From contig JANPWX010000638.1 in the NCBI GenBank assembly GCA_024734555.1, positions 186,001-250,000 of the forward strand: a stretch of DNA of 64,000 nt. The letters run 5' to 3'. The notes under the pieces are model-generated. The model saw nothing but the letters and a program-made list of their open reading frames with translations, did not search any database and was not told the origin of the DNA. Made by a program: the position numbers and the translations under genes. Positions 20,424-31,127 of this stretch are shown here, in pieces (the stretch's first letter is position 1; each line of letters opens with the position of its first letter). The stretch comes from Trochalopteron elliotii. Its lineage: Eukaryota; Chordata; Aves; Passeriformes; Leiothrichidae.

Positions 20424-22582
20424 GTTGGCGGGGTCTTCTGGATCCGGGCATCGATTTGTGTCTTCGCGTGGTGCCGCAACGAGCTGCTTTTCAAGTTTCC
20501 CGATTTTTTGCAAACTTCAGTGGCATGCGTGTCGAGATTACATTTGTTGCACCACACAGGTTTGTGACAGGAATCTCTAAAATGACCCGTCCCTCCACAG
20601 CGAAAACAGATTCTCTTGCTGCGATGTGAAGATTTGTTTTTTGACTTCCCAGTGGTCAGGGCAGCTGCAATGATGTGTCCTTGTTGCTTGATGGCATCAT
20701 GCATGGTCGCCATGAATGCTGCATTTTGATGACTCTGTTCTGCTCGGGTTGCTCTCTCTAACATTTCATCAACCAGACTTTCTTTTGGAAGGGTGGCTAA
20801 AATGGTTCTGGTACGTGAATTAGCATTTTCAAAAGCCAAAGAACGAAACAGATGATCTTGAACATCTGGTGTTAACTCTGTGGCATCCTTCAAAGCTGAA
20901 GCCAATCTGTCGATGAATTGAGCGTAAGGTTCGTTATTTCCTTGTTTAATTGTAGAGTAAGGTGATGACTTCTTCTTGTCTGGCACCAACAGCAATGCCT
21001 GAAGAGCCAACGATTGAGCAAGTCGATGCATTGTCACAGGAAAGGTGAACTGTACCGAAGATGAAATGTACGCTCCATGCCCAGTTAGCATGTCGGGCTG
21101 GACAGCGTACAATGGATCACCCACTTGGCGATGCTTACTGGCTTCTTCTGCAGCCAGGCCCTTACATTCCTGTTCAAAGATGAGAAGCTGCGATGGTGTG
21201 AGAAGCAGTGTTGCGATGCTGGTGCAATCAGATGGACAAAGGAGTTCTGCCGTGAAAATGTATTGAATTATGTTTCGTGCTGCTTCTGACCTGAGGCCAT
21301 AAGTTGTAACAATGTCCTTGGCCTTTTGCAGCACCTTGTAATCAAAAGGTTCCCAGTTGGCTGTGCCGTTTGCGATCACGACAGGACAGGAAAGAGCATT
21401 TGCAGCATTCCAAACTCCAGCCATAATTGCCGTTTTTGCTGCTGCTGCTTTTCGTGCATCAATTGGATTTTTAGAAACAGCTGGTAGTTGAGATGAATCA
21501 TATTGTTCCTCTGGGTGGTGTGACAGTTGAGCAAGCTTTGAAATGATGTGATGCAGTTCAGATGGATGCTGGTCATGCTGTGAAACAGTGACAGACTGTA
21601 ATTGTCTTTGTGAACGCTGCCTGTGACAGGATGCAAAGGCAGTCACGTTTTCCTCTGTGTCAGAGTCACTGTCAATTGGAAGTGGACAGCCAGCTGGCTT
21701 GAGACTGCACGCTGATGTGTTTGCTCCTGCCTCTGTTGCTGCTGTGTGAGCCTTGGCTGCTGATGCTGTGCAGCCCGCTTCTCCCCCCATGGAGAGAGCT
21801 GCTCGGTCTGTGTCAGTGCTGCTGTGGGGGGAGCGGATCCCCCGCTCCAGGTCAGTCTGCGCCGGCGCATGCTGAAGAGAGGATCGATCCACCCCCACTG
21901 GCACGTCACTCTCGTCTCCGCCTGCTGTTCCGCCCCTGTGCTGTGTCATCTGGGTCTGCCCATCTCCGCCCTCAGCTCCGCCTGAGTCTCCGCCTGTGTC
22001 TCCGCCTGTGTCCACGCCTCCCGAATGGGGCTGCAGAGCCACTTCCTGTTTGCTCTCAGTCTGTTCAAGCAGCCGAGGAGACCACTGCTCCGCCTGAGCC
22101 TGATGTTCTGCCTGAACTACATGTTCAAGGACAGCTCGTGGGGTAGAACTGACTGGAGCACTCAAACCACGAATCGGATGTTCACCCAGACCAAAAAACT
22201 TTACAACTTTGGCAGGTTTTTGAGGAGGAAGGGATGGAATTCCTGCCTCGTCTCCTCCCACTCCCTCAAAAGCTTGGACTGCTGCCACCGCCGCTTTTTT
22301 CTCAGCTAACATGGCACGCAAGGTATTAATCACTTTTTTCCAAACCACTCCAAGGTCATGGGCGAGTTTCGCCTCCTTGCCTCCTGAGACAGACGAGTCC
22401 CAGAGCAACTCCCCAATCTCGCGCCACTCTGAAGCACTAAAAACCAACAATGAATCACACAATTTTCCCCGTTTCCACGCCCACAGGGCTATCTGTTCAA
22501 TCTCAGTCTCTTTCACCTTTTCACCTCTCTTAGAAAGGATAGCAAAGAGAAGATGAATCGCGGCTGTAACGTCTGCGTCCAT
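20414..22582 (-). CDS. gag: Provirus C Gag polyprotein, full-length
   Basis: The ORF starts at an ATG about 340 bases after the 5' LTR and encodes 722 residues. The N-terminal about 100 residues are helical (matrix-like). They are followed by a long low-complexity Gly/Asp/Gln-rich linker (GGVDTGGDTGGDSGGAEGGD). Capsid follows, with a major homology region at 545-560 (QG-x3-E-x4-F-x2-RL pattern). Two CX2CX4HX4C zinc knuckles lie at 659-672 and 678-691, binding genomic RNA in the nucleocapsid. The frame ends TAG at 20414-20416 directly after the slippery heptamer. No stop or frameshift is seen. Confidence 0.93.
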   Translation of the reverse strand: MDADVTAAIHLLFAILSKRGEKVKETEIEQIALWAWKRGKLCDSLLVFSASEWREIGELLWDSSVSGGKEAKLAHDLGVVWKKVINTLRAMLAEKKAAVAAVQAFEGVGGDEAGIPSLPPQKPAKVVKFFGLGEHPIRGLSAPVSSTPRAVLEHVVQAEHQAQAEQWSPRLLEQTESKQEVALQPHSGGVDTGGDTGGDSGGAEGGDGQTQMTQHRGGTAGGDESDVPVGVDRSSLQHAPAQTDLERGIRSPHSSTDTDRAALSMGGEAGCTASAAKAHTAATEAGANTSACSLKPAGCPLPIDSDSDTEENVTAFASCHRQRSQRQLQSVTVSQHDQHPSELHHIISKLAQLSHHPEEQYDSSQLPAVSKNPIDARKAAAAKTAIMAGVWNAANALSCPVVIANGTANWEPFDYKVLQKAKDIVTTYGLRSEAARNIIQYIFTAELLCPSDCTSIATLLLTPSQLLIFEQECKGLAAEEASKHRQVGDPLYAVQPDMLTGHGAYISSSVQFTFPVTMHRLAQSLALQALLLVPDKKKSSPYSTIKQGNNEPYAQFIDRLASALKDATELTPDVQDHLFRSLAFENANSRTRTILATLPKESLVDEMLERATRAEQSHQNAAFMATMHDAIKQQGHIIAAALTTGKSKNKSSHRSKRICFRCGGTGHFRDSCHKPVWCNKCNLDTHATEVCKKSGNLKSSSLRHHAKTQIDARIQKTPPTDF

Positions 22583-22898
22583 CGCAGATAGTTACGACCC
22601 TTGCTGCTGCACTGCAGCTTACCTTCTTCCCACAGGGTGGTGCTGACGCTGTTCCTCGGCGTCGAGCTGCTGTGGAAGCTCCGACTCCCTGCTCCGTCTC
22701 GCTCGATCAAGCACGGACTCGATCAAGCACGGAGTCTTCCAGCGAAAGCTTCCTGTATTTAAACCAAAGCCTTCTCCAGGGCCAACCAGCATTTAAGCAC
22801 GCCCTGGTCCCAGAGTCCGATATTTAAATGCACTCTGGGCAGTGCCTACGTCTAGACAGTTTGCGGCATCGATGCGTCCAAGGCACACAATCTCAGGT

Positions 22899-22916
22899 CC
22901 CTGTGATCAGGCGCCA
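22899..22916 (-). other. Primer-binding site of provirus C
   Basis: On the minus strand TGGCGCC followed by TGATCACAGGG lies just after the 5' LTR. TGGCGCC plus a nearby ACAGGGAC block resembles lysine-tRNA sites, with a two-base difference in spacing. Confidence 0.6.
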
Positions 22917-22919
22917 ATA

Positions 22920-23355
22920 TATTACCAGGGTTGGCCTGAGATAAAAAGGAAGTCGGAGTATAGAGAGAACGCAGATCAAGCCAATATGGTTAACAGCTAC
23001 GTTCTGCTTTATTTCAGCTAAGATGGCTACTTATATACATTTCTATATAGTTTACAATCACAGCAGCTCTTCATTGGCACACAGCAGAGAGAAGTATGAA
23101 AACACACTTTATTTTACTTACTCTTAAGGTGGCTATCACGTGCTCACTAACAAGTCTATTCAGTGACCTTCACAACCTTATTATCTTTCCCTGACACCTT
23201 AACTACTAATTTCTAACTGCACCACACTTGGCTAAGAATTTCTAGCTGTGTCACAGGCTTCAAGGCCTCACTCAGGCCCCTGTTAAGGCCTCAGCTCGGG
23301 TAGTTCAAGGCCTAGGTAGACATCATGTCCACCTTCCCTGAGGAATTCTGCAACA
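22920..23355 (-). repeat. 5' LTR of provirus C
   Basis: It is 436 bp and identical to the 3' LTR except at 23138. It begins TGTTGCAG on the minus strand right after target copy GTGACT and ends GGTAATA. It would contain the proviral promoter. Confidence 0.95.
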
Positions 23356-24490
23356 GTGACTCCACCACCTCCCCAGGCAGACCATTCCAGTACTTTATCA
23401 CCCTTTCTGCAAAAAACTTTTTCCTAATATCCAATCTATATTTCCCTTGGCACAGCTTAAGACTGTGTCCCCTCGTTCTGTCAGTGGCTGCTTGGAAAAA
23501 CAGACCAACCCCCACCTGGCTACAACCACCTTTCAGGTAGCTGTAGAGAGTGATAAGGTCACCTCTGAGTCTCCTCTCTAGGCTAAACAACCCCAGCTCC
23601 CTCAGTCATTCCTCATAGGGTTTGTGTTCCTAGCCCCTCACCAGCCTTGTTGCCCTCCTCTGGATGTGTTCAAGCATCTCAAAGTCCTTCCTAAACTGAG
23701 GGGCCCAGAACTGGACACAGCACTCAAGGTGCGGCCTCACCAGTGCCGAGTACAGGGGACGAATGACCTCCCTGCTCCTGCTGCCCACACTATTCCTGAT
23801 ACAGGCCAGGCCACCGTTGCCCTTCTTAGGCACCAGGGCACAATGCTGGCTCATGTTCAGTTGGCTGTCAGTCAGTACCCCCAGGTCCCTTTTTGCCTGT
23901 GCACTGTCCACACACATCGTCCCCAGCCTATAGCGTTGCAGGGGGTTGTTGTGGCCAAAATGCAGGACTTGGCACTTGGACTTATCAAACATTATCTTAT
24001 TGGATTCTGCTCATCCATCCAACCATTCTGGATCTCTCTGCAGAGCCCTCCTACTTTCCAACAGATCAACACATGCTCCCAGCTTAGTGTCGTCTGCAAA
24101 TTTATTAATGATAGACTCAATACCCTCATCCATGTCGTCAATAAAGATATTGAACAGAACTGGCCCCAGCACAGACCCCTGAGGAGCACCACTAGTGACT
24201 GACTGCCAACTGGATGCAGCACCATTCACCACCACTCTCTGGGCCTGGCCATGCAGCCAGTTCTTAACCCAGCAAAGAGTGCTCCTGTCCAAGCCGTGGG
24301 CTGCCAGCTTTTCCAGGAGTGTGCTGTGAGAGACAGTGTCAGAGGCCTTGCTGAAGTCCAAATAGACAACATCCACAGCCTTTCCCGCATCCACCAGGAG
24401 GGTCACCTGGTCATAAAAGGAGACTAGATTGGTCAAACACGACCTACCCCTCCTAAACCCATGTTGGCTCGGTCTGATCCCATGTCCTAC
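23356..24490 (-). pseudogene. CR1 LINE reverse transcriptase part, split by provirus C
   Basis: The minus strand encodes CR1 RT in one frame with few stops. It shows [48 protein letters not shown] and FADDTKLG, then the characteristic C-terminal parts ([55 protein letters not shown]). In-frame stops near 24011 and 23629 and 5' truncation at about 24490 make it inactive. It is contiguous with 15016-15153. Confidence 0.93.
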
Positions 24491-24992
24491 TTGAAAGAGT
24501 GCAAAGAAACAATCCATGATATAAAGAAACATCTGGGAAGTGAGCAGTGGTAAAAGAAGCCAGTGAGTTTGATACTGTGGAAGACCAGACAGCTACAGGA
24601 GCTGAGCTGGGTAGTGCCGCAGACCTCTTGGCCCTGGTACAGTGGAAGCCATGGAAGAGAGAAACTCAAGGCAAGAACAGAAGTGAAGATGTTATGTCTG
24701 GTCACTCTGACCCTCTGATGCCAACCGCTCCGACGAAGGAAGATGTAACAAGGACATTGCTGGCAAAAAGAATAACCGAGAAGATTGTGTTACTAAGGGA
24801 ACAGGGGCAAAGGGGTCCAGGTGGAAAATTTTGTATGGAACGTAGAGACCTATAAATACTGGTGAACTAGTGTAATAAACTGGCTTTGCTTGCAAGCAGG
24901 ATTCATGTTCTCAATCCCCACAGATACCAAGAAGGTTAATTCAATTTCCACTGTAACCGTGAACTTTTAGTAGAGAAGACACTGTTTGCGGC
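24491..24992 (+). other. Possible LTR-like segment before A2
   Basis: A CTATAAATAC box (about 24850) and AATAAAC (about 24873), followed by a GCTTGC-rich end and CCCCACA near 24922, look like a promoter/poly(A) arrangement of an LTR. No paired copy or duplication was seen. The last bases GCGGC (24988-24992) are the left flank of A2. Confidence 0.3.
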
Positions 24993-25652
24993 TGTCCTAG
25001 GGTGACTATGATGCCTGTATCCCCACATCGTCTGTTCTGTGTTCTGTACCTTTAAGACTGGTTCTGAGAGTGAGCAGGGAAAGAAGAAGCGCGCAGTTTG
25101 TTTTGAGAAACAAACTCACTCCTCTGAATCTGCTCTCGTCCTTGGGACTGTGTGGTTTTTTTCTTCTTCGTCGGATGCACAGAGGGCAGCCAGAGTTTTT
25201 TTTTTCCTTTTGTTAGTCTAGCTAGCTGAGGCAAAGAAGCTTTCCTGGACTGTTTTTTTTTATTATTTTATTTTTCTTTGGGACTGTTTAAATCTGCTCT
25301 GGACTGAAAAACCCAGAGGAGCACCGGGATCTTGCACCCGTGGCCCACCGGGCCGGGACTCGGCATTTTCTAGCACTGAAGCGACTGGGACTGATAAACA
25401 GACTCCTGGCACGGACTCTCAGTTTTGCCATCTCTCTTCGGAGCAGCGAGAGGTTTTATTGGTTATTGTTATTATTATTATTCATTCTTTATGCTTGTGG
25501 GCATTTTGTTTGTTAATTAAATAAGGCTTTTTTTCCACTCTTCTCTGGGGAGCTATTTCCCCGGACCGGCTGGGGGGAGGGGCTGTTTGGATTTGCTTTT
25601 CAGAGGAACCCCATTCGGAGATTTCCTCCCAAATTTGCCCTAAACCAGGACA
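24993..25652 (+). repeat. 5' LTR of A2
   Basis: TGTCCTAG to CCAGGACA, 660 bp. It has T-rich stretches, a short (TTA)n run near 25465 and AATAAGG near 25520. It is highly similar to 31128-31787, differing by a handful of substitutions plus small indels in simple repeats. Confidence 0.93.
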
Positions 25653-25663
25653 TATAGTAATAT

Positions 25664-25681
25664 TGGTGCCCAACTGTGGGG
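25664..25681 (+). other. Primer-binding site of A2
   Basis: TGGTGCCCAACTGTGGGG lies 11 bases after the 5' LTR. It resembles the lysine-tRNA(1,2) type of site (TGGCGCCCAACGTGGGGC) with changes. Confidence 0.55.
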
Positions 25682-25756
25682 CTCGAGAGAGTGGAAAAAA
25701 CTTGTATTGATTATTGAGTGCATTTTGGTTGTTTTTTGTGTGGGGATAGAGTAGCC

Positions 25757-27772
25757 ATGTTGCCCCTTGAATCCCTAATGTCTATTGGAATAGAGCCCTT
25801 GCTGTATTTCTGTTCCCTAGGTTTCTTTGAGGTTCTAATACCTTTCTGGTCCCTAGGCTTGTTTTCTTATCCAGAACTAGCTCCAATGTTGTCCCTAACA
25901 CATAGCTTTTACACTAGAGGTGCACGATTTAGGATTGCTATTTTGTTGGGTTTAGTGATCATGATTTATAGGAAGTTTATGAAGGTACTGGAGTTTGTGG
26001 CAGGTATGTTTGGTTTATGGTTTCTTCGTCCTACCATGCGTCCTAGTTCCAGCAGCATGTTTTGGGAATTTATGAATAATTGCACCCACTTTGTTAGAGG
26101 AGGAACAGGGGATGAAGCTTTTCAGTCTTTCCTGTCCCTCATATCTTTTGAATCGGTCACATCACTTTTGGAGAATATTCAGTGTCCCCTGAATGTTAAA
26201 GATACCATCTTCCTGGTATTTCATCTGGTGAGCTTCCTCTATATGGTTTGCAGCTTGTCTAGAATGAGGGCTGAGATTTCTCGAGGGGCTAATGAAACCC
26301 CTGACCCAGGAGTTGACCCAGGCGTAGGAAATCTTGAATGGTGTGGAGAATGGGAAGATATGGGCCAGCTCCTGAAGGAGTTTTCTGACCCTGTAGTCTG
26401 GGACTTTCCACGTGAACAAATTCAGAATCCAGCCAAGGTGGGGAAATACCTGAAAGAGAAATACCATGATGCCTCTAAGGGAGAAAAGATCATTGCAGTA
26501 AGCTGGGCTCTGGCATATGCTTATCGCACCCTGCTAGATAATGTAGGGCAGCCGACAGAGACAGGGAGGCAGGGATGCAAATCAACAGTTACTATTCCAG
26601 TCACTCAGGCTGCAGCTAATATCCCAGGCTCCGGGCCAGTAGCTGAACTAGACAGTAGGCCGCAACCAATGTCTGTTGCTGCTAATACAAGAGGCGGAAA
26701 GTGTAAAAGCAAGACTGATCGCAAGGTGGGGGATGATGATGATGATCCAGGAGAAGGACCTTCACCAAAATCAGAAGCCACATCGAGGGGTACAGATTCT
26801 GGAGCCAATATTGATTCCTTTTCCCTAAAGGACCTTCGAGGCCTAAGAAAAGACTACAGGCGACAACCTGATGAATCTATAATTAGTTGGTTAGTCCGCC
26901 TTTGGGATGCTGCAGGGGAGGCTACCATTCTGGATGGCACCGAAGCGAGACATTTGGGATCTCTGTCACATGATCCTGTCATCGACCAAAGCATGATGAG
27001 GGAGGCTAGCCCTCACAGTCTCTGGGAACGGATCCTGGAAGGTGTAGCACAAAGATACCTGTGTGCAGATGACCTCTATTTGCAGCAGACACAGTGGAAG
27101 ACCATAGAACAGGGGATCCAACGTCTGAGAGAGATGGCTGTAGCAGAGCTCATTTTTACAGATGACATAACAACTAGGAATCCGGACCTGGTACCATGTA
27201 CACCTGTCATGTGGAGGAAACTTGTGCGACTTGGGCCACCTGAATACGCTTCTGCTCTAGCAATAATGAAGAGGGATGAGACATATGAGACTGTGCTCAA
27301 CATGGCGAAGAAGCTGCGAGCATATGCAGATGCTGTGCATGGCCCAACACATGCCAGAATTGCAGCTGTGGAAACACGTCTACAGAAACTAGAAGATAAG
27401 ATAGAGGAGAATCACAAGAAACTCAGGGAGGAGATTAGAGAGGACCTCTTCCAAATTTCAGCAGTACAGATCAGAGGTGTTGGTACCCAACGAAGACGTT
27501 CCCCAGATAGGGAGAGAGGGTACACTCGACGAGCTGAGCTGTGGTTCTTCCTGCGTGATTGCGGAGAAAACATGAAGAGGTGGGATGGAAAATCTACTGC
27601 TGCTTTGGCACAACGGGTACAAGAGCTGAAGGAAGGCAAGGCCCAGAGAGGAGGTTCCACCAAAAGAGAAGCAGCTCCAATTGCCCGTAGGCGAACTGCC
27701 AGATATGATGATGATGACATGTCCAATCCCCTTGAAGGAACCTCTAAGACATATGCCCAAGGAAAGAAGTAA
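25757..27772 (+). CDS. gag: A2 Gag-like protein with N-terminal membrane segments and ERVL capsid
   Basis: The first ATG of the frame is at 25757 (MLPLESLMSIG), giving 671 codons; the frame itself is open from 25718. The N-terminal about 170 residues contain several hydrophobic segments (nucleotides about 25780-25870, 25928-25975, 25990-26030, 26200-26258), unusual for Gag. After an acidic linker (DDDDPGEGPSPKSE) comes the ERVL-type capsid block: DLRGLRKDYRRQPDESIISW, then RHLGSLSHDPVID, TIEQGIQRLREMAVAEL and MWRKLVRLGPPEYASALAIM. A charged coiled-coil-like stretch follows (RLQKLEDKIEENHKKL). No zinc knuckle is present. The stop TAA is at 27770-27772, with pol continuing in the same frame. 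Confidence 0.85.
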   Translation: MLPLESLMSIGIEPLLYFCSLGFFEVLIPFWSLGLFSYPELAPMLSLTHSFYTRGARFRIAILLGLVIMIYRKFMKVLEFVAGMFGLWFLRPTMRPSSSSMFWEFMNNCTHFVRGGTGDEAFQSFLSLISFESVTSLLENIQCPLNVKDTIFLVFHLVSFLYMVCSLSRMRAEISRGANETPDPGVDPGVGNLEWCGEWEDMGQLLKEFSDPVVWDFPREQIQNPAKVGKYLKEKYHDASKGEKIIAVSWALAYAYRTLLDNVGQPTETGRQGCKSTVTIPVTQAAANIPGSGPVAELDSRPQPMSVAANTRGGKCKSKTDRKVGDDDDDPGEGPSPKSEATSRGTDSGANIDSFSLKDLRGLRKDYRRQPDESIISWLVRLWDAAGEATILDGTEARHLGSLSHDPVIDQSMMREASPHSLWERILEGVAQRYLCADDLYLQQTQWKTIEQGIQRLREMAVAELIFTDDITTRNPDLVPCTPVMWRKLVRLGPPEYASALAIMKRDETYETVLNMAKKLRAYADAVHGPTHARIAAVETRLQKLEDKIEENHKKLREEIREDLFQISAVQIRGVGTQRRRSPDRERGYTRRAELWFFLRDCGENMKRWDGKSTAALAQRVQELKEGKAQRGGSTKREAAPIARRRTARYDDDDMSNPLEGTSKTYAQGKK

Positions 27773-30700
27773 AACCAGGCCAAGAGGGGCCCTGCCTCTA
27801 GCCAGGTAGAGGCTAGGGAAAATCGTGTTTTTTGGAAGGTGTGGATTCGTTGGCCTGGCACGTCTGAACCACAAGAATACAAGGCCTTGGTCGATACTGG
27901 TGCACAGTGCACATTAATTCCATCAACACATGTAGGGGCAGAATCTGTTTCTATTGCTGGTGTGACCGGGGGATCACAGGACTATACGTTGGTGGAGGCA
28001 GAGGTGAGCCTGACTGGAAAGGAGTGCAAGAAACACCTTATTGCAACTGACCCAAAGGCCCCATGCATTTTGGGCATAGACTACCTTCGGAGTGGGTATT
28101 TCAAAGACCCTAAGGGACTCAAATGGGCATTTGGGATAGCAGCTGTAGTGACAGAGGGCATCCAGCAATTGAACACCTTGCCTGGACTGTCCGAGAATCC
28201 GTCAACAGTAGGACTTCTGAAGGGGGAAGAGCAACAGGTACCAATTGCCACCTCAATAGTGCACCGCCGACAGTATAGAACAACTCGAGATGCCGTGATC
28301 CCCATTCATAAGATGATCCGTGAGCTGGAGAGTCAAGGGGTGGTCAGCAGAACCCACTCACCCTTCAACAGCCCCATCTGGCCTGTGCGAAAATCTGAAG
28401 GAGAATGGAGACTGGCTGTGGACTATCGTGCATTGAATGAAGTGACTCCACCGCTGAGCGCTGCTGTGCCAGACATGTTGGAGCTCCAGTATGAGCTGGA
28501 CTCCAAGGCAGCAAGGTGGTATGCCACTATTGACATTGCTAATGCATTTTTCTCCATTCCTTTAGCAGCAGAGTGCAGGCCTCAGTTTGCCTTCACATGG
28601 AGGGGAGTGCAATACACCTGGAACCGACTGCCCCAGGGGTGGAAGCACAGTCCTACCATCTGCCATGGACTGATCCAGGCTGCACTGGAAAAGGGTGAGG
28701 CTCCAGAACATCTGCAGTACATCGATGACATCATTGTGTGGGGGAATACTGCAGCTGAAGTGTTTGAGAAAGGAGAGAAGATCATCCAGATTCTGCTGAA
28801 AGCTGGATTTGCTATCAAGAAGAGCAAAGTTAAGGGACCTGCTCGAGAGATCCAGTTCCTGGGAATTAAGTGGGAAGATGGACGGCGTCAGATTCCTACT
28901 GATGTCATCAACAAGATCACAGCAATGTCTCCACCTACCAACAAGAAGGAAACACAAGCTTTCCTAGGTGCCATAGGTTTTTGGAGAATGCATATCCCTG
29001 AGTACAGCCAGATTGTGAATCCTCTCTACCTGGTTACCCGCAAGAAGAACACTTTCCACTGGGGTCCTGAACAGCAACACGCCTTTGCCCAGATCAAGCA
29101 GGAGATTGCCCATGCAGTGGCCCTTGGCCCAGTCAGGACAGGACCAGATGTGAAGAACGTGCTCTACTCTGCAGCTGGGAGCCATGGTCTGTCCTGGAGT
29201 CTTTGGCAGAAGGTGCCTGGGGAGACTCGAGCACGACCACTGGGATTCTGGAGTCGAAGCTACAGAGGGTCTGAGGCCAATTATACTCCCTCAGAGAAGG
29301 AAATTTTAGCAGCCTATGAAGGAGTCCAAGCTGCCTCAGAGGTAATAGGCACTGAAACCCAACTCCTCCAGGCACCCCGACTACCAGTGCTGGGGTGGAT
29401 GTTTAAAGCAGAGGTTCCGTCTACCCACCATGCCACCAATGCTACATGGAGTAAGTGGATTGCTGTCATCACACAGCGCGCCCATATTGGAAAACTGAAT
29501 CGCCCTGGGATTTTGGAGATAATTACAAATTGGCCTGAAGGTGAAGACTTTAGTCTCACAGATGAAGAGGAGCAAGAACCAGAGACACGTGCTGAAGAAG
29601 CTCCACCATACAACCAACTGCCAGCAGAAGAAACACCCTACGCTCTTTTCACTGACGGTTCCTGTCGCATAGTGGGAATGAACCGGAAGTGGAAAGCAGC
29701 TGTGTGGAGCCCCACACGACAAGTCGCTGAGGCCACTGAAGGAAATGGTGGATCGAGCCAACTTGCTGAACTCAAAGCTGTTCAATTGGCCCTGGACATT
29801 GCTGAGAGAGAGAAGTGGCCAAAGCTCTACCTCTATACTGATTCATGGATGGTAGCCAATGCTTTATGGGGATGGTTGAAGAAGTAGAAAAAGGCTAACT
29901 GGCAGCGTAGAGGAAAACCAATTTGGGCTGCCGAAGAGTGGAAAGACATTGCCACTCTGATAGAGAAGCTACCTGTAAAAATCCGTCATGTAGATGCCCA
30001 TGTCCCCAAGAGTAGAGCTGATGAGGAGCACCAAAACAATGAACAGGTAGATCAGGCTGCAAAGATAGAGGGGTCAAAAATAGACTTAGATTGGCAACAC
30101 AAGGGAGAGTTGTTCCTGGCTCGATGGGCTCATGATGCCTCAGGTCATCAGGGCAGAGATGCCACCTATAAGTGGGCACGAGACCGAGAGGTGGATCTCA
30201 CCATGGACAGTATTTCTCAGGTTATTCATGACTGTGACACATGTGCTGCAATCAAGCAGGCCAAGCGGGTGAAGCCCCTATGGTATGGTGGACGGTGGTC
30301 CAAATACAAGTATGGGGAGGCCTGGCAGATTGATTATATCACATTACCCCAGACACGTCAAGGTAAGCGCTACGTGCTCACAATGGTGGAAGCCACCACG
30401 GGGTGGCTGGAGACCTACCCTGTGCCTCATGCTACAGCCCGTAACACCATTCTAGGCCTTGAAAAGCAGGTTCTCTGGAGGCATGGTACCCCTGAGAGGA
30501 TTGAGTCAGACAATGGGACTCATTTCAAGAATAGCCTTATCAATACCTGGGCTAGGGAACATGGCATTGAGTGGGTGTACCATATCCCCTACCATGCACC
30601 AGCTGCTGGGAAGGTGGAAAGATTCAATGGACTTTTAAAAACCACCTTGAACGCATTGGGTGGGGGATCTTTCAAGAACTGGGAGCAGCATCTGGCAAAG

Positions 30701-30967
30701 GCCACCTGGTTAGTTAACACCCGAGGTTCCACCAACAGAGCAGGCCCTGCCCAGTCTGAGCTCCTGCATACAGTAGATGGAGATAAAGTCCCTGTAGTAC
30801 ATGCAAGAGGTTTGCTAGGGAAGACAGTTTGGATCAAATCCACCTCAAGTACGGACAAACCCATCCGTGGGATTGTCTTTGCTCAGGGACCAGGTTGTAC
30901 ATGGTGGATAATGCAGAAAGATGGAACAACACGATGTGTACCTCAGGGAGATCTGATTGTTGGATGA
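27773..30967 (+). pseudogene. pol: A2 pol: protease, RT, RNase H, integrase, one TAG stop
   Basis: Pol is in the same frame as gag after the TAA, and is open to TGA at 30965-30967 except for TAG at 29885-29887. Protease has LVDTGAQCTLIP and ILGIDYL. RT has WRLAVDYRALN, TIDIANAFFSIPL, LPQGWKHSPTICH and YIDD at 28718-28729. RNase H has LFTDGSC, AELKAVQLAL and YTDSWMVANAL; the TAG follows just after it. Integrase has a zinc-binding part (RWAHDASGHQGRDATYKWA, CDTC), catalytic segments WQIDYITL, ESDNGTHF and AAGKVERFNG (D, D, E) and an SH3-like end (TRCVPQGDLIVG). The order and motifs fit class III (ERVL) pol. No ERVL env follows. Confidence 0.9.
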
Positions 30968-31127
30968 AAACCATGTGTACATATCACTTTTTGTTGAATG
31001 TCACTGCCATTGTCTGTATATAGCTGTATATTGTTTTTATATAGATATATGCATGCATAATGTGTGTTTGTAGAGTTAAAATTCAATTAGTTTTGATAAG
31101 TTGACGATATGGTGATAAGGGGTGGAA

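Larger units (their letters stand above)
15154..23355 (-). mobile_element. Young, nearly complete ERVK-like provirus C
   Basis: The 8.2-kb provirus has two 436-bp LTRs differing at one base and a perfect 6-bp duplication GTGACT (15148-15153, 23356-23361) within a CR1. On the minus strand the order is LTR, Lys-like primer site, gag, dUTPase-protease, pol, env, purine tract, LTR. Gag, pro and env are open throughout. Pol has one in-frame TGA (19093-19095). Gag-pro-pol organisation with two -1 shifts and a dUTPase is betaretrovirus-like; env is alpharetrovirus-like. It has the same orientation as DCAF12. Confidence 0.95.

Noticed and set aside
24011..24532. A host reverse transcriptase gene on the minus strand
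   Set aside because: Motifs, the 3' end and flanks show it is a truncated CR1 LINE split by provirus C.
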